Shown: positions 42,728 through 50,812, numbered from the stretch's first letter. The stretch is DNA of 64,000 nucleotides from AC-32 sp035518635 (GCA_035518635.1 DATIXI010000046.1:76722-140721); one strand, 5' to 3'. Program-made: numbers and translations. The notes: generated from the sequence alone by a model not told the origin.

Positions 42728-43754
42728 GGCTCACCTCCTCGACCCAGCTCGAGAGCAGCGGCCACGCGTCGTGCGGGCCGGGCCGCGCCTCGGGGTGGAA
42801 CTGAACGGAGCGCGCCCGCACGTCGGGGAAGTCGAGCCCCTCGACGGTGCCGTCGTAGAGAGAGACGTGCGTCGCCTCCTTCCCGGCCGACGGCGCGACC
42901 GCGAAGCCGTGGTTCTGGCTCGTGACGAGCACGCGGTTCGTGCGCTTCTCGAGCACGGGGTGGTTCGCGCCTCGGTGGCCGAACGGCAGCTTGAACGTCT
43001 CGTGCCCCGTCGCGAGTGCCAGCAGCTGGTGGCCGAGGCAGATGCCGAGCAGCGGCACGCGGCCGAGGAGCGCGCGCACGGTCTCGACCTCTCCGGCCAG
43101 CGGGGCCGGGTCCCCGGGCCCGTTGGAGAGCAGCACGCCGTCGTAGCGGGCGAGCTCGTCGGGATCAGCGTCGTGCGGGTGGACGGTCACGGCGGCACCG
43201 GCCCACGCGAGGCGGTCGAGGATCGAGCGCTTGCAGCCGTAGTCGACGACGGCGATTTGGGCCGAGCCCGCGTCGCTGAAGACGTACGCCTCTGGAGCCG
43301 AGACCGCGCCCGCGAGCGAGCGGCCGGCCATCGGCGGCTGCTCCCGGACTGCGGCCAGCGCCTCGTCGACCGACGCTTCGCCCGACGCCGCGATCGAGCG
43401 CATTGCGCCGGCACCGCGCAGGTGGGTCACCAGCGAGCGCGTGTCGATCCCGGAGAGCGCGACCAGGCCGTGCTCGTGCAGCCAGTCGGTCCAGGCCGGC
43501 CCGCGCGCCTCGCGCATCAGGACTGCGCGCGCGTGCGGGCGCGCGGACTCGCACCGGTCCGGTGAAACGCCGTAGTTGCCGACCATCGGCGCCGTGAAGC
43601 AGACGATCTGCTCCGCGTAGCTCGGGTCGGTGACCACTTCCTGATAGCCGGTCATTGCCGTCGTGAACACCGCCTCGCCGAACGCGAAGCCCTCGGCGCC
43701 GACCGACTCGCCGCGGAAGAAGGTCCCGTCTTCGAGTGCCAGGAAGCCGCTCAT
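42711..43754 (-). CDS. carA: carbamoyl-phosphate synthase small subunit
   Basis: CarA is the glutamine amidotransferase that feeds ammonia to CarB. The 347-residue protein has the N-terminal domain (ALEDGTFFRGESVGA; VFTTAMTGYQEVVTDPSY) and a class-I amidotransferase domain with the nucleophile Cys in LLGICLGHQLLALA and the His/Glu pair in QFHPEARPGPHD. It also has the family VLLSNGPGDPA. ATG 43754 overlaps the pyrC stop by 4 nt; the upstream extension of the frame is not CarA-like. Confidence 0.98.
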
Positions 43755-45055
43755 GACTCGTGCACCACCGAGCCGGCCGCGACCGTCATCCGCACCTGGC
43801 CCTTGAGCGTCTGGCCGAGCAGCCACGAGTTGACCGAGCGGGAGCGGAAGCCGCTCTCCTCGACCTTCCAGGTAGCCGCGGTGTCCAGGAGCACGAGGTT
43901 TGCGGGCGCCCCGACCGCGATCCGCGGAGCCTCGAGACCGTACGCGCGCGCCGGGCCGGCGGACATGCGCTCGAGCAGCGTCTCGAGCGGGATCAACCCC
44001 GGGTCGACGAGTCCCGTATAGAGGGCGGCAAACGCGGTTTCGAGGCCGGTCACGCCGAACGGCGCCGCCTCGAACGGGACGTCCTTCTCCTGGCGCGCGT
44101 GTGGCGCGTGGTCGGTCGCGATCGAGCCGATCGTCCCGTCGCGCAGCCCGTCGATCAGGGCCGTCCGGTCGTCCGAGCTCCGCAGAGGCGGGTTCATCTT
44201 CACGTTCGGGTCGAGCGAGCGGACCGCCTCGTCGGTCAGGCAGAGGTGGTGAGGTGTGACCTCGGCGCTAGCCGCGACCCCCGCGGCCTGCGCGCGGGAG
44301 AGCGCCTCGACCGACTCGCGCGCAGAGAGGTGGAGCAGGTGCAGCGGCTGGCCCTCGAAAGCGGCGAGCGAGAGGTCGCGCTCGACCATCACGCTCTCCG
44401 CGACCGATGGGTAGCCGGCGAAGCCGAGCTCGGCCGAGATTGCGCCCTCGTGCATCTGGCCGCCGCGCGAGAGCGTCGGCTCCTCGCAGTGGAGCGCGAG
44501 CCGCCGGCCGGTGATGCCGTGGTACTGGAGCGCGCGCCGCATCAGGCCCGGCGCGACCACCGGGTGACCGTCGTCCGAGAAGCCGACCGCGCCGTGGTCG
44601 GCGAGCTCGGCCATCTCCGTCAGCTCCGCGCCCTCCTGGCCGCGCGTGATCGCCGCGAGGAAGCCGACCGGGATCTCCGCCTCGGCCTGCGCGTCCTCGA
44701 TCAGCGACCCGAGCACCGCGGCCGAGTCGACGACCGGTTCCGTGTTCGGCATTGCGAGGATCGCGCAGTAGCCGCCGGCCGCGGCCGCGGAGGTGCCCGA
44801 GGCGATCGTCTCCTCGTCCTCGCGCCCGGGCACTCGCAGGTGAACGTGTGGATCGACGAAGGCCGGTGCCAGCACCAGCCCCGCGCCGTCGACCGCGCGG
44901 TGCTCGTTCGCGTCGAGGCTCGTGCCGAGCTGTGCGATCGTGCCGGCGTCGACGCGCACGTCGCAGACCGAGTCGATTCCCTCGACCGGGTCGACGACGC
45001 GCGCGCCGCGCACCACGAGGTCGTCCTTGGACTTGTTCTTGCCGAAGAGCATCAT
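43751..45055 (-). CDS. pyrC: dihydroorotase
   Basis: PyrC cyclises carbamoyl aspartate to dihydroorotate. The 434-residue protein is the class I type: metal ligands DPHVHLR near 68, His in LALHCEE, His in HLLHLS, and Asp in TDHAPHARQEK. GFSDDGHPV and NPPLRSSDDR also match. A basic leader KNKSKDD precedes the domain. Its ATG overlaps the pyrB stop (ATGA) and its stop overlaps carA. Confidence 0.97.
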   Translation of the reverse strand: MMLFGKNKSKDDLVVRGARVVDPVEGIDSVCDVRVDAGTIAQLGTSLDANEHRAVDGAGLVLAPAFVDPHVHLRVPGREDEETIASGTSAAAAGGYCAILAMPNTEPVVDSAAVLGSLIEDAQAEAEIPVGFLAAITRGQEGAELTEMAELADHGAVGFSDDGHPVVAPGLMRRALQYHGITGRRLALHCEEPTLSRGGQMHEGAISAELGFAGYPSVAESVMVERDLSLAAFEGQPLHLLHLSARESVEALSRAQAAGVAASAEVTPHHLCLTDEAVRSLDPNVKMNPPLRSSDDRTALIDGLRDGTIGSIATDHAPHARQEKDVPFEAAPFGVTGLETAFAALYTGLVDPGLIPLETLLERMSAGPARAYGLEAPRIAVGAPANLVLLDTAATWKVEESGFRSRSVNSWLLGQTLKGQVRMTVAAGSVVHES

Positions 45056-46047
45056 GCGACCTCCAGCGGCTCGGGCGAGCGCACCGAGGCCGGCCCTGTC
45101 GTGAGCAGGTCGTAGAGAACCGCCATCCGGACGACGAGCCCCGCGCGGACCTGGATCTCGATCAGCGCGTCAGCGGCGTCCGCGACGAGCGGGTCGATCT
45201 CGACGCCGCGGTTCATCGGGCCGGGGTGCATCACCTTCTGCCCGGGGCGCAGCCGCTCCGGGGTCACGCCCCAGCGTGCGGTGTACTCGCGCAGCGAGGG
45301 CACGTAGTTCGCGCCCTCCTGCATCCGCTCGCGCTGCATCCGGAGGACGTACACGACGTCGGCCGCGCCGATCGCGGCGATGTCGTGCGAGATCTCGCAG
45401 CCCATCGCCTCGATCCCCCGCGGGATCAGCGGCGGCGGCCCGACGAGCGTGACGTGCGCGCCCATCAGCGTCAGCGCCTGGATGTTGGAGCGCGCCACCC
45501 GCGAATGCAGGACGTCGCCCACGATCGCGACGTGCATCCCCTCGAGCGGACCGACCTCCTCCCGGATCGTGTAGAGGTCGAGCAGCGCCTGGGTCGGGTG
45601 CTGGTGCTTGCCGTCGCCGGCGTTGACGATGTGTGCCTCCGTGTACCGGGCGACGAGCTGCGGCGCCCCGATCTGCGGGTGCCGGATCACGATCACGTCC
45701 GGGTCGTAGGCGCCGAGCGTCAGCGCGGTGTCCTTGAGCGACTCGCCCTTGTCGACCGACGAGCCGGCGGCCTTGATCGACATCGTGTCCGCCGAGAGCC
45801 GCTTGGCGGCGAGCTCGAAGCTCGACGACGTGCGCGTGGACGACTCGTAGAAGACGTTCACGACCGTGTGGCCGCGCAGCGTCGGCAGCTTCTTCACCTC
45901 CCGCTCGAGCGACCGCGAGAAGCTGCGCGCGGTCGCGAGCAGCCGCTCGACGTCCTCACGCGTCACGTCGCCGATCGAGATCAGGTGCCGCCGCGGCGGC
46001 TGCTTCGGCGGGAGGAAGTCCTCCCGCATCACGTGGATGTCACCCAT
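45052..46047 (-). CDS. pyrB: aspartate carbamoyltransferase catalytic subunit
   Basis: PyrB joins carbamoyl phosphate and aspartate. The 331-residue protein has the phosphate-binding FYESSTRTSSSFE near 69, SSVDKGESLKDT, the NAGDGKHQHPTQALLD loop and the HPGPMNRGVEI motif near 285. No pyrI regulatory chain is present, as usual in Gram-positives. ATG 46047 overlaps the pyrR end by 8 nt; ATG 46029 is an alternative. Confidence 0.97.
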   Translation of the reverse strand: MGDIHVMREDFLPPKQPPRRHLISIGDVTREDVERLLATARSFSRSLEREVKKLPTLRGHTVVNVFYESSTRTSSSFELAAKRLSADTMSIKAAGSSVDKGESLKDTALTLGAYDPDVIVIRHPQIGAPQLVARYTEAHIVNAGDGKHQHPTQALLDLYTIREEVGPLEGMHVAIVGDVLHSRVARSNIQALTLMGAHVTLVGPPPLIPRGIEAMGCEISHDIAAIGAADVVYVLRMQRERMQEGANYVPSLREYTARWGVTPERLRPGQKVMHPGPMNRGVEIDPLVADAADALIEIQVRAGLVVRMAVLYDLLTTGPASVRSPEPLEVA

Positions 46048-46621
46048 TCGCAGACTCCTTCTGGACGAGCAGGACGCGGTCGATCTCGTCCACCTCGACG
46101 AGCTCGACCTGGATGCGCTCCTCGCGCGCGGTGGGCAGGTTCTTGCCGACGTAGTCGGGCCGGATCGGAAGCTCGCGGTGGCCGCGGTCGGCGAGGACGG
46201 CGAGCTGGACGCGCTCGGGCCGGCCGTAGCCGAAGAGCGCGTCGATCGCGGCGCGGATCGTGCGGCCCGTGTAGAGGACGTCGTCGACGAGGACGCACGT
46301 CATTCCCTCGAGCGGGAAGTCGACCGTCGTCGAGCGGACGAGCGGCTGCGCGTGGCGAGGAGCCTCGCCCGCGCGCACGTGCACGTCGTCGCGGTGGAAG
46401 GTGATGTCGAGCTGGCCGAACGCGACCTCGGCGCCGTGCAGCTCGGCGATCCGGCGGCGGAGCCGCTGCGCCAGCGGGACGCCGCGCGTATGAATGCCGA
46501 CCAGGGCGACCTGCGCGAGATCGGGGTTCCCCTCGGCGATCTCGTGCGCGATCCGCGTGAGTGCGCGCTCGATACCCTCGGCATCGAGGACAGTCTTCGC
46601 TGGAGAGGTCTGCGCGCTTAT
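46040..46621 (-). CDS. pyrR: PyrR bifunctional pyr operon regulator / uracil phosphoribosyltransferase, start codon unresolved
   Basis: PyrR binds pyr mRNA when UMP is high and has uracil phosphoribosyltransferase activity. Homology runs from AKTVLDAEGIERALTRIAHE through VGIHTRGVPLAQRLRRRI and DITFHRDD to the PRPP loop CVLVDDVLYTGRTIRAA and the end DYVGKNLPT. The frame has no ATG, GTG or TTG before codon 80 (GTG 46384), which would delete the N-terminal half. The in-frame codon best placed for a start is ATA 46621, which overlaps the stop of an 8-codon leader as ATAA. A one-base error, a frameshift from the leader, or a rare AUA start could explain this. About 193 residues would result, the normal size. 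Confidence 0.85.
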   Translation of the reverse strand: MSAQTSPAKTVLDAEGIERALTRIAHEIAEGNPDLAQVALVGIHTRGVPLAQRLRRRIAELHGAEVAFGQLDITFHRDDVHVRAGEAPRHAQPLVRSTTVDFPLEGMTCVLVDDVLYTGRTIRAAIDALFGYGRPERVQLAVLADRGHRELPIRPDYVGKNLPTAREERIQVELVEVDEIDRVLLVQKESANG

Positions 46622-46644
46622 GGCGCAGTCAGGGCGCTTCTCAC
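46618..46644 (-). CDS. possible 8-codon pyr leader peptide
   Basis: GTG 46644 lies 6 nt after AAAGGAG, the best ribosome site in the pyr leader, and reads MRSALTAP before TAA at 46618. The stop overlaps the possible pyrR start. It may couple translation to pyrR, or it may be the true pyrR start whose frame is broken by one missing base. Confidence 0.45.
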   Translation of the reverse strand: MRSALTAP

Positions 46645-46650
46645 CTTCGA

Positions 46651-46680
46651 CTCCTTTCCGGCCTCACAGGACCGGGTTAA
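46651..46680 (-). promoter_or_regulatory. PyrR-binding RNA hairpin overlapping the pyr operon ribosome site
   Basis: The minus-strand sequence TTAACCCGGTCC at 46680-46669 continues into TGTGAGGCCGG and AAAGGAG. It matches the PyrR recognition loop (GUCC-N-GNGAGG-C) closed by CCGG/CCGG. The 3' side merges into the Shine-Dalgarno. No terminator or antiterminator is visible, so control should be by blocking translation, as described for Mycobacterium smegmatis PyrR. Confidence 0.85.
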
Positions 46681-46705
46681 AGGGGCTCGTTGTCGAGGGA
46701 AGACT

Positions 46706-47404
46706 CTACCCGTCCGCGCGGACGGCGGCGTCGGCGACGGCGACGAGCCACTCCACGCGGTACTCGATCTGCTCCGGCAGCTCCCGCTCGGCGCGGGCGA
46801 GGCCGGCTTCGTACTCGTCCTCCGAGATCAGGTCGAACGTCGAGATGTGACGCTCCCGGATCCGCTCGAGCCCCTGCTCCCGACCGAGCGAGTCGGTCTG
46901 GGAGAGCCGCGCGAGCCGGACCTCCGCGAAGCCGGCACCCGTCAGCTCGGTCTCGAGCTCCTCGGCGGTCGGGAAGCGCGCGCGGTCGACCGCCTCCATC
47001 GAGGGGAAGAGCGTGTTGAGCCAGAAGACGGAGAAGTAGCTCGGGTCGAAGGTGGCGACGGCGAGCCTGCCGTCCGGGGTGAGGACGCGCCGGGCCTCCG
47101 CGAACGCGCTGGGGCGGTCGACGAGATGGACCGAGAGCCACATGACGGCGCGCTCGAACCAGCCGTCCTTGAAGGGCAGCGCCTCCGCACGGCCGACCTT
47201 GAACGTCGCGCCGGGCGCGTTCCGCCTCGCGACCTCGAGCATCTCGGGCTCCGCGTCCACGCCCCACACGCGGGCCCGGCCGGCCAGCGCCGCCTCGAGG
47301 CGCCCCGTGCCGCAGCCGACGTCGAGCACGCGCCGGCCTTCGAGCCCCGCCTCACGGTCGACGAGGCGGAACAGCTCCCACCAGTTGTCGTCGACCGGCC
47401 GCAC
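46706..47404 (-). CDS. class I SAM-dependent methyltransferase
   Basis: The 232-residue protein has motif I VLDVGCGTGRLEAAL near 27, the acidic loop VWGVDAEPEMLEVA, GRAEALPF and RVLTPDGRLAVATF, the UbiE/Methyltransf_11 pattern. Substrate is unknown. In-frame codons just upstream of GTG 47404 read KPDFSRLASSYDRV, which looks like the true conserved N-terminus of such enzymes, but no ATG, GTG or TTG precedes them. An ACG at 47449 is the nearest near-start, so the start is uncertain. The TAG stop coincides with a TAGAGT hexamer that might serve the pyr operon. Confidence 0.87.
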   Translation of the reverse strand: MRPVDDNWWELFRLVDREAGLEGRRVLDVGCGTGRLEAALAGRARVWGVDAEPEMLEVARRNAPGATFKVGRAEALPFKDGWFERAVMWLSVHLVDRPSAFAEARRVLTPDGRLAVATFDPSYFSVFWLNTLFPSMEAVDRARFPTAEELETELTGAGFAEVRLARLSQTDSLGREQGLERIRERHISTFDLISEDEYEAGLARAERELPEQIEYRVEWLVAVADAAVRADG

Positions 47405-47441
47405 CCGGTCGTACGAAGAGGCGAGACGCGAAAAATCGGGC

Positions 47442-47675
47442 TTACGCGTCGGCGATGAGATCGTCGGGGTCGGTCAGCGACTCGATCGCGTGCTGGGCGG
47501 CCTCGAGCTGCGACTCGGGCACCAGCACCTTCTGGGGGGCGTCTTCCGTCTCGCGCGGATGGTGCTCGACGGCGGTCTCGAGCTCGGAATCGATCCCCGC
47601 TGCGCGCAGGAGCTCCTGGATCTCCTCCGCCTCGGCGACGTCCTCCGCCAAGGCGACCTGGACCATCCCGCTCAT
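47442..47675 (-). CDS. DUF2007 domain protein
   Basis: The 77-residue protein matches the small DUF2007 'putative signal transducing' fold: MVQVALAEDVAEAEEIQELLRAAGIDSELE, then a strand KVLVPESQLEAAQHAIESL. These ACT-like domains are of unknown function and occur beside housekeeping genes. ATG 47675 overlaps the rnz stop by 4 nt, so it is translated with ribonuclease Z. Confidence 0.85.
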   Translation of the reverse strand: MSGMVQVALAEDVAEAEEIQELLRAAGIDSELETAVEHHPRETEDAPQKVLVPESQLEAAQHAIESLTDPDDLIADA

Positions 47676-48667
47676 GCCGGAACCTCCGGCTCGAGTGCCG
47701 GCTCCGCGGTCTCGCGGCGCTGCAGCGCGCCGCCCTTGACCAGGCGGGGCGCCCCGCGCTCGGCGAGCGGTACGTCGATCACGTCGAAATCCTTCGGCAC
47801 CACGGTATCGGGGAAGATCGTACGCGCTTCGCGGGCGATCTCGGGCCCGAAGTAGCGGTTGGACAGGTGCGTGAGGGCGAGTAGGCCGACCTCGGCGTCT
47901 CGCGCGATCTCCGCCGCCTCGAGCGCCGTCGAGTGATCGGTCTCCTGGGCCCGCTCGCGCTCCTCGTCCATGAACGTCGCCTCGTGGACGAGCACCTCAG
48001 CGCCGCGCGCGGCCTCGAGCACCGACTCCGACGCGGCGGTGTCCCCGCTGAGGACGATCTTCCGCCCCGGGCGGTCCGGCCCGAGGACGTCCTCCGGAGT
48101 CACGGTTCGCCCGTCGGCGACCTGGATGGGCTCGCCCGCCTGCAGCACGCCACGCTCGGGGCCGGCCGGGACGCCGAGCGCGTCGGCCGCGTCGACGTCG
48201 AAGCGCCCGGGCCTCGCGTGCTCGACGAGCGCGAAGCCGAGCGACTCCACGCCGTGCGCCACGGGGAACGTGACCAGGTCGTAGTCGCCGCGGTCGAGGA
48301 CGTCGCGCGGGCGCAGCTCGACCAGCTCGACGCGGTAGGTGAGCTTGCCGAACACGCGCCGCAGCGTGCCGAACAGCTCCTTCAGGCCATGCGGCCCGTA
48401 GATCGTCAGGGGCGTCTCACGGCCGCGCAGCGCGAACGTCTTCAGCATCCCTGGCAGACCGAGGTAGTGGTCGGCGTGGAAGTGCGAGACGAACACCTCA
48501 CGCAGCTCGACGAGCCCGACCGACGACCGGAGCAGCTGGCGCTGCGTCCCCTCGCCGCAGTCGAACAGCAGCCGCTCCCCTCCGCGCCGCAGGAGCAGCG
48601 CGGAAGGGGCGCGCTGCGCGGTCGGAACCGAGCCCGAGGTGCCGAAGAAGACGAGGTCAAGGTCCAC
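47672..48667 (-). CDS. rnz: ribonuclease Z
   Basis: RNase Z matures tRNA 3' ends. The 331-residue metallo-beta-lactamase protein has the phosphate loop FFGTSGSVPTAQRAPSALLL, the zinc motif SHFHADHYLG near 61, FPVAHGVESLGF, LSGDTAASES and the HEATF/HST block (VHEATFMDE; DHSTALEAAEIA), then LTHLSNRY. This is the short-form tRNase Z. The start GTG 48667 lies 6 nt after TAGACT, indicating a leaderless mRNA. Confidence 0.95.
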   Translation of the reverse strand: MDLDLVFFGTSGSVPTAQRAPSALLLRRGGERLLFDCGEGTQRQLLRSSVGLVELREVFVSHFHADHYLGLPGMLKTFALRGRETPLTIYGPHGLKELFGTLRRVFGKLTYRVELVELRPRDVLDRGDYDLVTFPVAHGVESLGFALVEHARPGRFDVDAADALGVPAGPERGVLQAGEPIQVADGRTVTPEDVLGPDRPGRKIVLSGDTAASESVLEAARGAEVLVHEATFMDEERERAQETDHSTALEAAEIARDAEVGLLALTHLSNRYFGPEIAREARTIFPDTVVPKDFDVIDVPLAERGAPRLVKGGALQRRETAEPALEPEVPA

Positions 48668-48673
48668 GGAAGC

Positions 48674-48679
48674 AGTCTA
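48674..48679 (-). promoter_or_regulatory. -10 element (TAGACT) for rnz
   Basis: TAGACT on the minus strand, 6 nt before GTG 48667. Same hexamer as before dapA and the tRNA-Arg. Confidence 0.45.
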
Positions 48680-48687
48680 GTTTCGGC

Positions 48688-48738
48688 TGCCTCAAGCGAT
48701 CTCGGCTCAACGCCGATATCTCCCGTTGAACTGAGGCA
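48688..48738 (+). promoter_or_regulatory. structured leader hiding the HD-GYP ribosome site
   Basis: An outer helix TGCCTCA (48688-48694) with TGAGGCA (48732-48738) includes the GAGG Shine-Dalgarno. An inner hairpin pairs 48698-48706 with 48712-48720 (9 bp, one mismatch). TAGTTT at 48679-48684 could be the -10, placing the RNA start at the outer helix. It does not match the known c-di-GMP riboswitch consensus. Confidence 0.45.
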
Positions 48739-48742
48739 CGGC

Positions 48743-50092
48743 TTGCGACTGCTCACGTCACAGAAATCGAGCCTGCGCGACGCGACCGAACGATCGCTGA
48801 CCCTGCTGCGGCTCTTCCTCGTCGCGAGCGCATTGATCCTCGCTGTCGGCGCCGTCGTCCTCAGCACCGTTCTCACGCGCACGCTCACGCAGCAGTCGCT
48901 GACCGACCACCGCGAGAGCCTCACGCGCTACGTCGACGGCGTGCTCCGCTCCGCGCTCGTTCGCGACGGGAAGCTGCAGGTCGGCCCGCACGTCTCCTCC
49001 GTGCTCCTCGGCGAGCTGAAGCGCGACCCGAGCCTCGTGACGGTCAAGGTCTGGCGACCCGACGGCGTGCTCGCCTGGACGAACCGCGCCCAGGGCAGGA
49101 TCGGCAAGCGCTTCGGCGAGGAGGACGAGCTCGAGGAGGCTCTGCACGGCCATACCGCCGGCTCGATCGGCGCGCTCGACGAGGACGAGAACGCGGTCGA
49201 GCGGTCGCTCGGCTACAAGCAGCTCCTCCAGGTGTACGCGCCCGTGCTCGGCTCCAACGGCAAGACCGTCCTCGGCGCCTACGAGATCTACGCCGACCCG
49301 GCCGACCTGGAGTCGGCACTCGCCTCGCGCAAGCACGTGATCTGGGGCGCGGTCGCGCTCGTCTTCCTCGCCCTCTGGACGGCACTCGCTCTCCTGGTCC
49401 GGGGCGCGTCCAGCACGCTCCGCCGCCAGACGAGGGAGCTCCGGGACCGCTCGCGCGCGCTGATGGACTCCTACCAGCAGCTCGAGGAGAGCTCGCAGGC
49501 GGCGATCGAGAGCCTGAACGCCACCGTCGAAGCGAAGGACCCGAACACGGCCGGCCACTCGATGCGCGTGCAGCGGGTCGCGCTCGCGATCGGCGAGGAG
49601 CTCGGCCTGCCCCCCACGCGCCTCGACGCTCTCCGCTTCGGGGCCCTCTTCCACGACATCGGCAAGATCGCCGTTCCCGACGCGATCCTGCTCAAGCCCG
49701 AGCAGCTCAACTTCTGGGAGAACGCCCAGATGAAGACGCACCCGGCCGAAGGCGCGCGCATCGTCGGCAAGTTCGGCCGGCTCAAGGAGGCCGTGCCGAT
49801 CATCCGCCATCACCACGAGCGGTGGGACGGCGAGGGCTATCCGGACGGCATCGTCGCCGACGAGATCCCCCTCGAGGCGGCGATCACCGGCCTCGCCGAA
49901 GCCTGGGACGCGATGACGACCGACCGGCCGTACCGCTCTGCCCTCTCGACCCAGGAGGCGCTTCAGGGGGTCCGCGACGGAAGCGGCTCCCAGTTCTCGC
50001 CCGAGGTCGTGGACGCGTTCTTCCAGGCCGCGGCCAACCGGCCCGAGGCGCTCGGGCTCGACGGCCCGGCAACCGTGCTCCGCGCCGGCTAG
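48743..50092 (+). CDS. membrane sensor HD-GYP domain protein
   Basis: The 449-residue protein has a transmembrane helix at about 22-43, an extracytoplasmic sensor domain of about 150 residues (PDGVLAWTNRAQGRIG; LQVYAPVLGSNGKTV), a second helix near 205-222, a coiled-coil linker and an HD-GYP domain. The catalytic motifs are canonical: HDIGKIAVPD and HHHERWDGEGYPDG, then DAMTTDRPYR. It should be an active cyclic di-GMP phosphodiesterase controlled by an external signal. I chose TTG 48743, which has GAGG 6 nt upstream; the longer frame runs antisense through rnz. Confidence 0.93.
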   Translation: MRLLTSQKSSLRDATERSLTLLRLFLVASALILAVGAVVLSTVLTRTLTQQSLTDHRESLTRYVDGVLRSALVRDGKLQVGPHVSSVLLGELKRDPSLVTVKVWRPDGVLAWTNRAQGRIGKRFGEEDELEEALHGHTAGSIGALDEDENAVERSLGYKQLLQVYAPVLGSNGKTVLGAYEIYADPADLESALASRKHVIWGAVALVFLALWTALALLVRGASSTLRRQTRELRDRSRALMDSYQQLEESSQAAIESLNATVEAKDPNTAGHSMRVQRVALAIGEELGLPPTRLDALRFGALFHDIGKIAVPDAILLKPEQLNFWENAQMKTHPAEGARIVGKFGRLKEAVPIIRHHHERWDGEGYPDGIVADEIPLEAAITGLAEAWDAMTTDRPYRSALSTQEALQGVRDGSGSQFSPEVVDAFFQAAANRPEALGLDGPATVLRAG

Positions 50093-50098
50093 ACGGCG

Positions 50099-50104
50099 TA
50101 GGCT
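50099..50104 (+). promoter_or_regulatory. -10 element (TAGGCT) for the SnoaL-like gene
   Basis: TAGGCT ends 7 nt before GTG 50112; leaderless arrangement. Confidence 0.4.
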
Positions 50105-50111
50105 TCCCCGC

Positions 50112-50567
50112 GTGGAGGGCGGGTCGGTCCGTGAGCTCTTGCGCCGCGAGGCGGACGCGGACGAGTACTCCGAGATCCGCGAGCTCTGGAAGCGCCACTC
50201 GATCGCCGAGGAGAACCGTGACCTCCCCGGGCTGATCTCGACGTTGACCGACGACTGTGTCTACGAGCTCGTCCAGACCGGGGCGCGCTGGGAGGGGCAC
50301 GAGGGCGCGACCCGCTTCTACCTGGGGCTGCTCGGCGCGTTCCCGGACATCGACTTCCAGCTGACCGACATCGTGATCGGCCCGCAGGGCGTCTGCGAGG
50401 AGGCGGAGGTCACCGGGACGCACGAGGGCGAGTGGCTCGAGATCCCGCCTTCCGGCGAGCATCTCGCCTGGAAGGTCGTGATCTTCTTCCCGTGGGACTC
50501 GAACCGCCGGCTCTTCCGCGGCGAGAAGGTCTACACCGCGGGGCTGCCCCTCCCCGGCCAGCGCTAG
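50112..50567 (+). CDS. SnoaL-like / NTF2-fold protein
   Basis: The 151-residue protein has the SnoaL-like pattern: a first helix YSEIRELWKRHSIAEENRDLPGLISTLTDDCVYEL with the buried Asp, ARWEGHEGATRFY, LLGAFPDIDFQLTDIVI and GTHEGEWLEIPPSGEHLAW in segments. NTF2-fold proteins of this group include polyketide cyclases, isomerases and hydrolases; the substrate is not predictable. It is 19 bp after the HD-GYP gene and its stop overlaps the LysM gene stop by 4 nt. Confidence 0.85.
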   Translation: MEGGSVRELLRREADADEYSEIRELWKRHSIAEENRDLPGLISTLTDDCVYELVQTGARWEGHEGATRFYLGLLGAFPDIDFQLTDIVIGPQGVCEEAEVTGTHEGEWLEIPPSGEHLAWKVVIFFPWDSNRRLFRGEKVYTAGLPLPGQR

Positions 50568-50803
50568 GGAAGCAGCAGGCGCTCGCCCGGGCGGATCAGC
50601 GTCGCGCCCAGGTGGTTCTCGTGCTGGATCTTCCAGACGCCGTCGCGCGGGTCGCCCGCATAGTGCGCGGCCGCGATCGACCAGAGCGTGTCGCCCGGCC
50701 TGACGGTGTAGCGGGTCGCGTGCCCCGCGCCCTGCGAGGCCCGTGCCACGACTGCCCAGGCGACGAGCGCGAGAACTGCCACGAGGAGTGCTTTCGCGAA
50801 CAT
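50564..50803 (-). CDS. SOS-regulated LysM membrane protein (YneA/ChiZ-like division suppressor candidate)
   Basis: The 79-residue protein has one N-terminal transmembrane segment (LLVAVLALVAWAVVA) and a LysM domain RYTVRPGDTLWSIAAAHY continuing to RPGERLLLP. This is the layout of Bacillus YneA and part of mycobacterial ChiZ, SOS-induced proteins that delay cell division and are encoded beside lexA. Here lexA is not in the window, but the promoter carries two perfect LexA boxes, one covering the start codon. The role as a division inhibitor is inference from this regulation and architecture. Confidence 0.85.
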   Translation of the reverse strand: MFAKALLVAVLALVAWAVVARASQGAGHATRYTVRPGDTLWSIAAAHYAGDPRDGVWKIQHENHLGATLIRPGERLLLP

Positions 50804-50810
50804 GTGTTCG
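50797..50810. promoter_or_regulatory. LexA box 1 (CGAACATGTGTTCG)
   Basis: A perfect match to the Gram-positive SOS box CGAACNNNNGTTCG, overlapping the transcription start region and the ATG of the LysM gene. Confidence 0.9.
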
Positions 50811-50812
50811 CC

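Noticed and set aside
46703..46708. TAGAGT as a pyr operon -10 element
   Set aside because: Position is plausible (about 30 nt before the PyrR hairpin), but no -35 is found and it coincides with the methyltransferase stop codon, so it is only mentioned and not annotated.
48688..48738. Cyclic di-GMP riboswitch (GEMM) in front of the HD-GYP gene
   Set aside because: The conserved GEMM core sequences are absent; only simple nested helices are present, so it is listed as an unclassified leader.
47933..48742. Extending the 48743 HD-GYP protein upstream to 47933
   Set aside because: That part is antisense to rnz and lacks hydrophobic or domain features; TTG 48743 has a ribosome site and begins just before the first membrane helix.
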